Part shown: positions 16,531-24,913 of the stretch, piece by piece
Position numbering within the stretch: position 1 is the stretch's first letter
Layout of the letters: the number at the start of each line of letters is the position of its first letter
Source of the DNA: Flavobacterium collinsii
Lineage (GTDB): Bacteria; Bacteroidota; Bacteroidia; Flavobacteriales; Flavobacteriaceae
NCBI RefSeq assembly: GCF_902804485.1
Contig: NZ_CADCST010000067.1
Span: forward strand, 1 to 64,000
DNA length: 64,000 bases
Reading direction: 5' to 3'
Position numbers and translations under genes: made by a program
The notes under the pieces: model-generated
Seen by the model: the letters and a program-made list of their open reading frames with translations, nothing else
Told to the model about the DNA's origin: nothing
The model's database searches: none

Positions 16531-19500
16531 TTATTTTGAAATTAATATCACTGTTTTAATATCATCAAATTCAATTTCTGTGCCGTTTTCCAAAGCGTCT
16601 ACAAAAACCAAATCATCAGTTAATGTCTCAGACTTAATATAGTCTTCATTTTTTAGAATTGCCTCTTCTAAAAGGCCGCTTCTTTTTATTTGAACTTTAA
16701 TCTTATCGGTAACTTCAAATCCTGAATCCTTACGGATGTTTTGAATTCTGTTTACCAATTCTCTTGCGATTCCCTCGTTTTTCAATTCGTCAGATATTGT
16801 AATATCAAGCGCAACCGTAATTCCGTTTGAATTTGCAACCAACCAACCTTCAATATCCTGAGAGGTTATTTCTACATCTTCTAATGATAAAGTTACAGTA
16901 TTTCCTGCAATAACAATATCCAATGCGCCCTGCTTGTCTAATTGACTGATTTGATCTGCCGAAAAAGACTGTATCTCTTTGGAAATCAGACCCATATCTT
17001 TCCCGAATCGCGGCCCTAAGGCTTTAAAATTAGGCTTAATCTGCTTCACCAAAATACCCGAATCATCGTCTAAGAGTACAATTTCTTTCACGTTAACTTC
17101 CGCTTTTACAAGTTCAGAAATAGCTTCAATTTTAGCTCTCTGATTATCGTCAAGTACCGGAATCATTACCTTTTGCAAAGGCTGACGCACTTTAATCATT
17201 TCCTTTTTACGAAGTGATAAAACCAAAGACGAGATGGTTTGCGCCTTCTGCATTTTACTTTCTAACGTTTTATTAACAAAGTTTTCGACAAATTTTGGAA
17301 ACTCTGCCAAGTGAACACTGCTATATTGCTCGGTTTGCGTAGAACCTGTTAAGTCGCGGTATAATTTATCCATGAAAAAAGGAGCGATCGGCGCACTTAA
17401 TTTACTTATCGTTAATAAACAAGTATAAAGTGTTTGATACGCTGCAATTTTATCATGAGCGTACTCCCCTTTCCAGAAACGACGACGACACAAACGAACG
17501 TACCAGTTACTTAGATTTTCCTGAACGAAGTCAGAAATAGCTCTAGCTGCCTTAGTAGGCTCATAATCTTCATAACATTCATCAACAAATTTTATTAATG
17601 TATGCAATTCAGACACGATCCATTGGTCAATTTCCGGCCTTTCGTTTAATGGAATTTCTGCCTCAGCATATTTAAATCCATCGATATTTGCATATAACGA
17701 AAAGAAGGAATAGGTATTATACAGGGTTCCGAAGAATTTACGACGAACCTCAGCAATCCCTTCAATATCAAATTTTAAGTTATCCCAAGGATTTGCGTTA
17801 GAGATCATGTACCAGCGTGTGGCATCAGGACCGTATTCCTTAATTGTTTCAAAAGGATCTGTCGCATTTCCTAAACGTTTCGACATCTTTTGTCCGTTTT
17901 TATCCAGAACCAAACCATTCGAAACTACATTCTTGTACGCAATTTTATCAAAAACCAAAGTTCCGATTGCGTGCAGCGTATAAAACCATCCACGAGTCTG
18001 ATCGACACCTTCTGCAATGAAATTTGCAGGGAAATCTTTATTCTCGTCAATTTTATCTTTATTTTCAAAAGGATAATGCCATTGTGCATAAGGCATTGCT
18101 CCTGAATCAAACCAAACATCAATTAAATCACTTTCGCGTTTCATTGGCTGGCCTGAAGCTGAAACCAACGTGATTTCGTCCACTACATTTTTATGTAGGT
18201 CGACTAAATCATAGTTTGATTCAGACATATTTCCGATTTCAAAACCTCTGAATGGATTTTCTTTTTGAAAACCTGCTTCGATAGATTTTTCGATCGCATT
18301 GTACAATTCTTCAACAGAACCAATAAGAACTTCTTCTTTTTTGTCTTCAGTTCTCCAAATTGGCAACGGAATCCCCCAATATCTAGAACGAGATAAATTC
18401 CAGTCGTTAGCATTTTTCAGCCAGTTTCCAAAACGTCCTTCACCAGTAGACTTAGGCTTCCAATTGATAGTTTCGTTCAGGTCGAACATTCTATCTTTAA
18501 CATCGGTTACTTTAATGAACCATGAATCTAGTGGATAATATAATAACGGCTCATCAGTTCTCCAACTGTGTGGATAACTATGTACGTATTTTTCAACTTT
18601 AAAGGCTTTATTTTCTTCTTTTAATCGAATAGCAATCTCAACATCTACAGAACGCTCTGGCGCCTGACCCGCATCATAATATTCATTCTTTACATATTTA
18701 CCGGCCAAATCACCTACATGTGAAGTAAATCTTCCCTGTAAATCAACTAAAGGAACTGCTGTCCCATTTTCGTCTAAAACTAACATTGGTGGCACTTCCG
18801 GTTTTGCTTCTTTTGCAACTTTAGCATCATCAGCACCAAAAGTAGGAGCGGTATGTACTACCCCTGTTCCATCCTCTGTAGTAACAAAATCTCCTGTGAT
18901 TACCCTGAACGCATTCTCAGAATTCTGATAAGGCAATACGTATGGCAATAATTGCTCATAACGGATTTCAGCCAAATCGGCACCTTTTGCCTCTGCTAAA
19001 ATTTTATACGGAAGCTGTTTGTCTCCATTTTTCACTTTATCAAAATCAACATCGTCTTCGCTCACAAAAAATCCTTTTCCGAACTGTTTTCCGACCAAAT
19101 TTTTAGCCAGAACTACATTAATCGGTTCAAAAGTATACTGATTGAAGGTTTTCACTAAAACATAATCTATTTTTGGCCCAACTGTCAAAGCTGTATTCGA
19201 CGGTAATGTCCATGGAGTTGTCGTCCAGGCCAAAATATGAACATCTCCAAAACCTTGTAAAAAGGCTGGCAAAGTTTCCGGCAAAGTTTTAAATTGTGCT
19301 ACGATCGTAGTATCCGTAACATCACGATACGCTCCGGGCTGATTTACTTCGTGAGAAGACAATCCTGTTCCGGCTTTAGGTGAATAAGGCTGAATCGTGT
19401 ATCCTTTGTACAACAAACCTTTATCATAGATTTGTTTCAAAAGCCACCATACAGATTCCATATATTTAGGTTTGTAAGTTACATACGGATCTTCCATATC

Positions 19501-19932
19501 TACCCAATATCCCATTTTTTCGGTCAAATCATTCCATACATCGGTATAACGCATTACGGTTTTTTTACACGCTTCGTTATATTCTTCGATAGAAATTGTT
19601 TTACCAATATCTTCTTTTGTAATTCCAAGTTCTTTTTCGGTCCCTAATTCTACAGGTAATCCGTGAGTATCCCAACCCGCTTTTCTTTTTACCTGAAAAC
19701 CTTTTTGAGTTTTATAACGACAAAAAATATCTTTAATCGCACGCGCCATCACGTGGTGAATACCCGGCAATCCGTTAGCTGAAGGCGGACCTTCAAAAAA
19801 CACATAAGGCTCAGCACCTTCACGGGTACTTACACTCTTTTCAAATATATTTTCTTTCTTCCAAAAATCAAGTACTTCTGATGCTACTGTTGGCAAGTCA
19901 AGTCCTTTGTATTCAGTAAATTTTGTGCTCAT
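16531..19932 (-). CDS. ileS: Isoleucyl-tRNA synthetase
   Basis: Class I synthetase charging tRNA-Ile in the cytosol, 1133 residues. The HIGH signature appears as PGIHHVMAR near residue 60, the CP1 editing domain spans roughly 200-430 (AWTTTPWTLPSNTA, GTGVVHTAPTFG), and the KMSKS loop is KNGQKMSKRLGN near 690. The anticodon-binding helical domain and a C-terminal extension follow. Length and wording match the eukaryotic-like long IleRS of Bacteroidota, which lacks the CxxC tail seen in E. coli IleS. A near -7 box (TACTTTCG at 19957-19964, minus) precedes it. Confidence 0.96.
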   Translation of the reverse strand: MSTKFTEYKGLDLPTVASEVLDFWKKENIFEKSVSTREGAEPYVFFEGPPSANGLPGIHHVMARAIKDIFCRYKTQKGFQVKRKAGWDTHGLPVELGTEKELGITKEDIGKTISIEEYNEACKKTVMRYTDVWNDLTEKMGYWVDMEDPYVTYKPKYMESVWWLLKQIYDKGLLYKGYTIQPYSPKAGTGLSSHEVNQPGAYRDVTDTTIVAQFKTLPETLPAFLQGFGDVHILAWTTTPWTLPSNTALTVGPKIDYVLVKTFNQYTFEPINVVLAKNLVGKQFGKGFFVSEDDVDFDKVKNGDKQLPYKILAEAKGADLAEIRYEQLLPYVLPYQNSENAFRVITGDFVTTEDGTGVVHTAPTFGADDAKVAKEAKPEVPPMLVLDENGTAVPLVDLQGRFTSHVGDLAGKYVKNEYYDAGQAPERSVDVEIAIRLKEENKAFKVEKYVHSYPHSWRTDEPLLYYPLDSWFIKVTDVKDRMFDLNETINWKPKSTGEGRFGNWLKNANDWNLSRSRYWGIPLPIWRTEDKKEEVLIGSVEELYNAIEKSIEAGFQKENPFRGFEIGNMSESNYDLVDLHKNVVDEITLVSASGQPMKRESDLIDVWFDSGAMPYAQWHYPFENKDKIDENKDFPANFIAEGVDQTRGWFYTLHAIGTLVFDKIAYKNVVSNGLVLDKNGQKMSKRLGNATDPFETIKEYGPDATRWYMISNANPWDNLKFDIEGIAEVRRKFFGTLYNTYSFFSLYANIDGFKYAEAEIPLNERPEIDQWIVSELHTLIKFVDECYEDYEPTKAARAISDFVQENLSNWYVRLCRRRFWKGEYAHDKIAAYQTLYTCLLTISKLSAPIAPFFMDKLYRDLTGSTQTEQYSSVHLAEFPKFVENFVNKTLESKMQKAQTISSLVLSLRKKEMIKVRQPLQKVMIPVLDDNQRAKIEAISELVKAEVNVKEIVLLDDDSGILVKQIKPNFKALGPRFGKDMGLISKEIQSFSADQISQLDKQGALDIVIAGNTVTLSLEDVEITSQDIEGWLVANSNGITVALDITISDELKNEGIARELVNRIQNIRKDSGFEVTDKIKVQIKRSGLLEEAILKNEDYIKSETLTDDLVFVDALENGTEIEFDDIKTVILISK

Positions 19933-20040
19933 TTTATCCTTTTCTTAAACGAGGTGCGAAAGTAAGGAATTTTGGATTATTGACCATCAATTTCTTTAAA
20001 TTTCACAAACTTTTGTTGAGATAATACGCCCTAAAACAAA

Positions 20041-20107
20041 AGAATTGATTAATTTCCGGCATCCAACTCAGAAAACCGAGTCTATAAACCAAAAACTAAT
20101 CAATTCT
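20041..20107 (-). terminator. Long-stem inverted repeat, possible terminator
   Basis: AGAATTGATTA (20041-20051) pairs perfectly with 20097-20107, and inside it an ACTC/GAGT mini-hairpin occurs. In the minus direction it follows the 20138 gene and is trailed by TTTTGTTTT. Confidence 0.5.
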
Positions 20108-20137
20108 GATTATTCTTTTTCAAAAAGACAACATAGA

Positions 20138-22057
20138 CTATTTAAAGCCTCCGAAATACACTTCTTTCATAAAAATTCGATTTCCAAAAACGGGATTAAC
20201 CTCTACTTTTTCGCGTATTTCCTGATAAAGGGTTTCTCCGTTAAAATCTTCGATTTCATAATTAATCTTATGTGGAATTTTTCCGGAATTTAATGTTGCA
20301 ACGGGGCGGTAATCGCCAAAAAGTTTTCGTTCGAAAAAACTTTTGTTACCGTTATCGAATTCTGTTTTTTCGGTAGAAACGATATTAAAATTCTCTTTAT
20401 CAATAAAAACATGATAATCTGTTTTAGGAATTGTTCTATTTCCTGAACTTAATGTTTTTTCAAAATAATTCAAATGATAACATACTCTTCCTTCATACAT
20501 TTCATCTTGCAAAACTTCAAAATTATTCCATAAATCAAGTCTTAAATCGGTTAAAAAATTTACCGGATCTAAATTTTTAGATAAATTACTGTAATCGTAT
20601 GCGGTGAGTTTTGCCCATTTTGCATTTACGCCACTTTCGCGATCATCATGACTCCAGGCTTCGGTTCCATTAACAATCTCATAATAACTTTCAGGCATTT
20701 TTTTTCTTAAAAGATAATTCAAGTTAGTCGCCCATCTTTCTTCTGTTTGAGATACTTTATTACCCTCTATAGAAAGCTTAGAATACAAATGTGCTTTTTC
20801 GATTTTTTTTAAAGCCTGACTTCCTCCTAAATTATCAATTACTTTGGCCAGCAAATTAGCATTGAGCTGATAAGGTATAGAATCAAGCAAATTAGATCTT
20901 TGCATTTTAGCTTTTTCTAGTTTGGCCTCACGATTCGATTTTTCGATTTCCCACTCTGCATCCTGCTGCTCTATTTTCTCAAAGAAAGCTAATCTTTTTT
21001 CTTCTTTTTCTTCAGCGATTTTCAATCCTAATTTTTTAAGATCGGCAAAACGTGTTGTATGGCTTCTGACTTTTTTGTCAACAAAATTGGCACTATTTAC
21101 TCTTTTAACAATAGCCGAGCCCCGTGAATCCTGCTTGTCATTTTCGATCAGTAAATTTGCATACTGCAACGCTTTTTCTTTATTTTCCAGTAAAAAATAC
21201 GTTTCGGCTAAATTGTTTGTTACAATAAACCGGATATTTTCGTTTGCAGGTGAAGGCGGATATTTGACCAATAAACTTTCTAAATATTGTAAATGCGGCG
21301 CCAGTAATTTCTCGTCTAACCCCTTTTCAAGTGTTATTTTTTCTATTTGAGCCGTAATTTCATTCTCAAAATCCAGCATCTGTTTGTATTCTGAATGCCC
21401 TTTTGAAGTTACGAATTCAAACTTTTCTTTGGATTCATCAATTGTATAAGCAAATTTATAATTAAGATAATTCTGGATCTTTTCTACAGATTGATAAATT
21501 ACTCTATCCATACCCAATTCTTCTGCAGTGTAATCATTATCTTTTTCTGCTTGTTCAACTCTTTGATTACTTAAAGCTATCGCGGCTTTTACATTTTCTT
21601 TTTGATAAGAACCTCCAATTACATACGATTCTGTATTATTAAAATCTTCAGATAATAAAAGTTTATCTCCACATTTAGCTTCTACTTTTATTTTCACACT
21701 ATAATTAGAATAGACCATAAATTGCCAGCTATTCTTTTTCTTATCAAATGTGCTATCGACTTTTGTCGCATTGTACTTAGGAAGTGCAATGGTTAAATAA
21801 ATTTTCAACTTACCATTTGCAGGATCCTTTATAAAACCTTCTATATCAAAATATTTTTTCTTTAAGATAAGCTCTTCCTGCACCAATTCTTTATCCATTT
21901 GATAAAACGTGGTTTGTGTTAAGGCATTATCAAGAATAGGGAATGAAGAATATTTAATTACTGGTATAAAAAATTTCTTCTTTTTTGAGCTTATCTTTTC
22001 TTGTGCCTGAATTGAACCAATTACAAGCAAAGCAATTAAGAGTAATGTTTTTTTCAT
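20138..22057 (-). CDS. Exported protein with helical body and LolA-like C-terminal domain
   Basis: A 639-residue exported protein I cannot name. A signal peptide (MKKTLLLIALLVIGSIQAQ) starts at the ATG at 22057; a reading six codons earlier would begin inside the upstream terminator. The N-terminal 230 residues are beta-rich, the middle (about 240-370) is helical and TPR-like with a charged KEEKRLAFFEKIEQQDAE coiled-coil stretch, and the C-terminal 230 residues resemble outer-membrane lipoprotein-sorting (LolA/LolB-like) beta sheets, with repeated strands around YYEIVNGTEAWSHD and YHVFIDKENFNIVSTEKTEF. It lies 56 bases downstream of the beta-propeller gene. Confidence 0.7.
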   Translation of the reverse strand: MKKTLLLIALLVIGSIQAQEKISSKKKKFFIPVIKYSSFPILDNALTQTTFYQMDKELVQEELILKKKYFDIEGFIKDPANGKLKIYLTIALPKYNATKVDSTFDKKKNSWQFMVYSNYSVKIKVEAKCGDKLLLSEDFNNTESYVIGGSYQKENVKAAIALSNQRVEQAEKDNDYTAEELGMDRVIYQSVEKIQNYLNYKFAYTIDESKEKFEFVTSKGHSEYKQMLDFENEITAQIEKITLEKGLDEKLLAPHLQYLESLLVKYPPSPANENIRFIVTNNLAETYFLLENKEKALQYANLLIENDKQDSRGSAIVKRVNSANFVDKKVRSHTTRFADLKKLGLKIAEEKEEKRLAFFEKIEQQDAEWEIEKSNREAKLEKAKMQRSNLLDSIPYQLNANLLAKVIDNLGGSQALKKIEKAHLYSKLSIEGNKVSQTEERWATNLNYLLRKKMPESYYEIVNGTEAWSHDDRESGVNAKWAKLTAYDYSNLSKNLDPVNFLTDLRLDLWNNFEVLQDEMYEGRVCYHLNYFEKTLSSGNRTIPKTDYHVFIDKENFNIVSTEKTEFDNGNKSFFERKLFGDYRPVATLNSGKIPHKINYEIEDFNGETLYQEIREKVEVNPVFGNRIFMKEVYFGGFK

Positions 22058-22061
22058 AGGC

Positions 22062-22098
22062 AAAAAAAAAGCCACCAGAAATAAATTCTGATGGCTTT
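22062..22098 (-). terminator. Terminator after the beta-propeller gene, abutting the next start
   Basis: On the minus strand AAAGCCATCAGAA, loop TTTAT, TTCTGGTGGCTTT, then a run of nine T ending four bases before the next ATG. It repeats the arrangement seen after ompA. Confidence 0.85.
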
Positions 22099-22113
22099 AG
22101 GTTTTTATTTGGT

Positions 22114-24012
22114 TTATTTTTTATTGAAAATTTGAATAGATTTGTCAGACACATAAAAAATGTTTTGCGTCGCAGGATCTACCTCATAAATAGGTTTTGT
22201 GTTATTGAAGATAATTTTATCCACTTCAGTCCCTTCAGCTTTACTAACTTTCACTAAAACTTTTTCTCCACTATCTGCTTTTGCAAAAATATAAGAGTAG
22301 TCTCTGTTTTGTTTCATCGCATTAAAACGAGAATTAAATTTAGCAGCTACAATACCAAGAGCTGCTGAAGCCATAGCCATATTCTTAGCCTGGTTCTTTT
22401 TTGATTTATCCTCTTCTTTAATAACAGTAGACCTCATATTTCCGCTGGAATCACGATAAGTCATTGTTAACTCAGCACCTTGTGCAGCACTTACTGCTGA
22501 TCCAACTCCTAAACCAATACTTCCAGCAATTGCAGCACTTTTAAGTAAACGTCTGGTTCCTTCACCAGGTTGTGTATAAGTAAGGTGATATTTTATTGTT
22601 CCATCCATATTAACTCCCATTACCTCAACTGGCCCTGAAAGCACTACACCCCAAGGAAATAATTCGATACTGTTTAATTCTTTTTCCTTTTTGATATTTA
22701 CTTTAGCAAAAGGCTCTGGTTTGTCCTTAATACTTGGATCGAATTTGTATAATTTCTCATCATTATATACCAAATACGAATTTGTAGCTTCGTCATAAGT
22801 TGGTAAAACCGGACGACCTTTATCAAAACCGATGTTACGCTTCCAAAGTTTAATTCCAGTTTTATAATCAACCATATTTCCGTAAGTTCCGGTAAGGTAC
22901 ATTACTTTTTCGCCTACTTTTCCTAAGTAGTAAATTGGATCTTCTTTGTCATCTGAAATTTCGATGAATTTTTTCCAAAGTTTTTCTCCGTCTTTATTGA
23001 TCAGCATCATTTCATTTTCTGCAACATATAAGAAATCCTCGTCGATAGGAATTACTCTTTTTAATCCATCTCCGCGAGCATCTTTTTTCCAAACTTTTTC
23101 GCCTGTATTTAGGTCAAAAAAGTTAAATCCGCCATAATGAGCAATTAATAATTTTGTACCCCAATCTTCTAAATAAACAACACGTTTTGTTTTAATAGAT
23201 TCTTTCCAGATACTTTTTCCGTTTTCTGTATTCAAAACATTTAAATATTCTTTGGCCGCAAACAAACCTTTACTGTTCACTACTACAATATTTTTATCAT
23301 TCTGAGTCAAAAAGAATCTTGAGTACTCTTCTTCAGCTTTCCAGTTTAATTTTCCTGAATTTCTGTCGAATGAATATAATTTCCCGTACAATAAATAATA
23401 AATTACTGATCCATGTACCGTAGCTTTATTTGTAAATGCAGATTCTTTTACTGATAGTGAAAAACTAAACAATGATTTTGCTTTATCTACAGTAGTGTTC
23501 CATTTTAACTCTCCTGTTTTCATATCTAATAAGGCAATTGCCATATCTCCGTCTTTTTTCATAGTAAGCAAATACTCATCTGTTTCAGGAATAAAATCTG
23601 ACTGCATTACCCAGAAAGATTCTTTAGATGAATTATAAACCACTTTACCTGTATCAGTATTAATAATAATATATTTACTGTTGATATAGGCCTCTACATA
23701 AGGACTTCCGGCAACACTTGACAAATCACTTTTTTCTTTAAAAAGTTTCCCAAAATCAGGATCAGTCAAAATATCACCTGCAGAGGTTGATCCAAAATCA
23801 TCTTTTGTTAAAGTCCAAACAATTTTTTTTGTCTCAGGATCTAAACCTTTTACAGTTCCTCCTTCTTTAAAAACAACAATTCCTGTTATTTCGTTTTGAA
23901 CCATGTCTTTTACACTGTTCTCTGTAGTGATGATTTCATCATATTTTCTTTGAGCTGTAACCGAAAGGCTAACCAGAAAAAGTAAAATAATAGAAAAAGT
24001 CATTTTCTTCAT
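22114..24012 (-). CDS. Exported PQQ-type beta-propeller repeat protein
   Basis: A 632-residue exported protein. The signal peptide ends at SVTAQ (about residue 20). Repeated blades of the W-x-x-x quinoprotein-like type follow: KKIVWTLTKDD, GELKWNTTVDK, GKLNWKAEEE, GKSIWKESI, GEKVWKKDA, GEKLWKKFIE and GIKLWKRNI, each preceded by an aromatic YSFDRNSG-type turn. The segment LLKSAAIAGSIGLGVGSAVSAAQGAEL (about 480-505, shown here as a position only beyond its first residues) is glycine/alanine rich and could be membrane-inserting. BamB shares the fold but is shorter and a lipoprotein, so I do not assign BamB. Confidence 0.78.
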   Translation of the reverse strand: MKKMTFSIILLFLVSLSVTAQRKYDEIITTENSVKDMVQNEITGIVVFKEGGTVKGLDPETKKIVWTLTKDDFGSTSAGDILTDPDFGKLFKEKSDLSSVAGSPYVEAYINSKYIIINTDTGKVVYNSSKESFWVMQSDFIPETDEYLLTMKKDGDMAIALLDMKTGELKWNTTVDKAKSLFSFSLSVKESAFTNKATVHGSVIYYLLYGKLYSFDRNSGKLNWKAEEEYSRFFLTQNDKNIVVVNSKGLFAAKEYLNVLNTENGKSIWKESIKTKRVVYLEDWGTKLLIAHYGGFNFFDLNTGEKVWKKDARGDGLKRVIPIDEDFLYVAENEMMLINKDGEKLWKKFIEISDDKEDPIYYLGKVGEKVMYLTGTYGNMVDYKTGIKLWKRNIGFDKGRPVLPTYDEATNSYLVYNDEKLYKFDPSIKDKPEPFAKVNIKKEKELNSIELFPWGVVLSGPVEVMGVNMDGTIKYHLTYTQPGEGTRRLLKSAAIAGSIGLGVGSAVSAAQGAELTMTYRDSSGNMRSTVIKEEDKSKKNQAKNMAMASAALGIVAAKFNSRFNAMKQNRDYSYIFAKADSGEKVLVKVSKAEGTEVDKIIFNNTKPIYEVDPATQNIFYVSDKSIQIFNKK

Positions 24013-24140
24013 GCTTTTTTTCTTTTAAAAAAATTAATAATTAGGCTGAAAATTTCATTATCGAATTGACATACTAAAAAATATTTATCAAAACTTTAAT
24101 AAAAATTCCCTGCACAAATATATAAAAATAGCATTCCGTT

Positions 24141-24854
24141 TTAAGAAAATATCTCTTTCAAAACATCAAGTGATTTTGGTCTTTTAAAACCCTCCAGATG
24201 AAAACCATAATAATCAATTAAAACCTTCAGTAATACTTGTCTTTCAGCTACGTGAAAAACCTTCTGATCGTTTTCGAATTTAAGATCTATCAGTTTCTTA
24301 AAAAGATTGGTTTCGTGTTCTGTCAGTGTATTTGCTCCGTGAAACAAAGTAAAAACACCATCGATCATTTCAAAGTAAGGGAGTTCTGCTTCTGAGAAAT
24401 CAGGGTAAAAACCAAAATACTTTGTAGCTTCCAAAAGCAGAATCAAATGAAAATTCGAAATTTCATCATGATGATCCAACCAGGTCAGTGCTGTCTCTAA
24501 GAACACAAAAAATGATTCGTTTTTCTCCTCTTCCTGAATAGAATAATGGAGCATCTCAGACAAAAACATAACCATAGTACTTTTTACCAGATCGGTATGG
24601 ATACTCTGAAAAGGCACTGCTGTTTTTATTTCTTTAAAAGTCTCCAAAGTTCCTTTATTCTTATGCATCGCCTCAATTTCAAGAATAGACAAAGGCTGAA
24701 AATAGGCAATTTTCTGACTTGCTTTCCGACTTGAAAAAGCATCACGCACAAAATAAGATTTCAGGCCGTTTGAAAGAGTAAAACACTTTACAATCAAACT
24801 TTTCTCCTGAAATTTTAACGATGAAATTACTATTGCTTTGGTTTTGATTAACAA
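24141..24854 (-). CDS. recO: DNA repair protein RecO
   Basis: A mediator that loads RecA onto SSB-coated single-stranded DNA together with RecR. The 237-residue protein has the N-terminal OB fold with the family signature KTKAIVISSLKFQEKSLIVK and YFVRDAFSSR, then a helical C-terminal domain with the LLLEATKYFGFYPDFS motif typical of Bacteroidota RecO. The zinc-finger cysteines seen in Deinococcus RecO are absent, as in many relatives. It follows porZ in the same direction, 59 bases away, an order I believe is common in Bacteroidota. Confidence 0.9.
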   Translation of the reverse strand: MLIKTKAIVISSLKFQEKSLIVKCFTLSNGLKSYFVRDAFSSRKASQKIAYFQPLSILEIEAMHKNKGTLETFKEIKTAVPFQSIHTDLVKSTMVMFLSEMLHYSIQEEEKNESFFVFLETALTWLDHHDEISNFHLILLLEATKYFGFYPDFSEAELPYFEMIDGVFTLFHGANTLTEHETNLFKKLIDLKFENDQKVFHVAERQVLLKVLIDYYGFHLEGFKRPKSLDVLKEIFS

Positions 24855-24913
24855 AATTAGACTTTCTTAGAGATTAGACTTTCTTAGACTTCTTAGATTT
24901 AACAATTATCACA
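24855..24913. repeat. Short direct repeats of TTAGACTTTCTTAGA
   Basis: The gap between porZ and recO carries TTAGACTTTCTTAGA twice and then ACTTCTTAGA and TTATCTAATTATC. Similar words recur at 37488-37530 and 51235-51275. They look like degenerate low-complexity repeats. Confidence 0.5.

Noticed and set aside
20922..21350. Plus-strand 142-residue frame inside the exported TPR-like gene
   Set aside because: It is antisense to an intact gene and Phe/Ser rich, as expected from Lys/Glu-rich codons on the other strand.
22114..24012. Assignment of the PQQ-propeller protein as BamB
   Set aside because: It is about 240 residues longer than BamB, lacks a lipobox and has a Gly/Ala-rich insertion.
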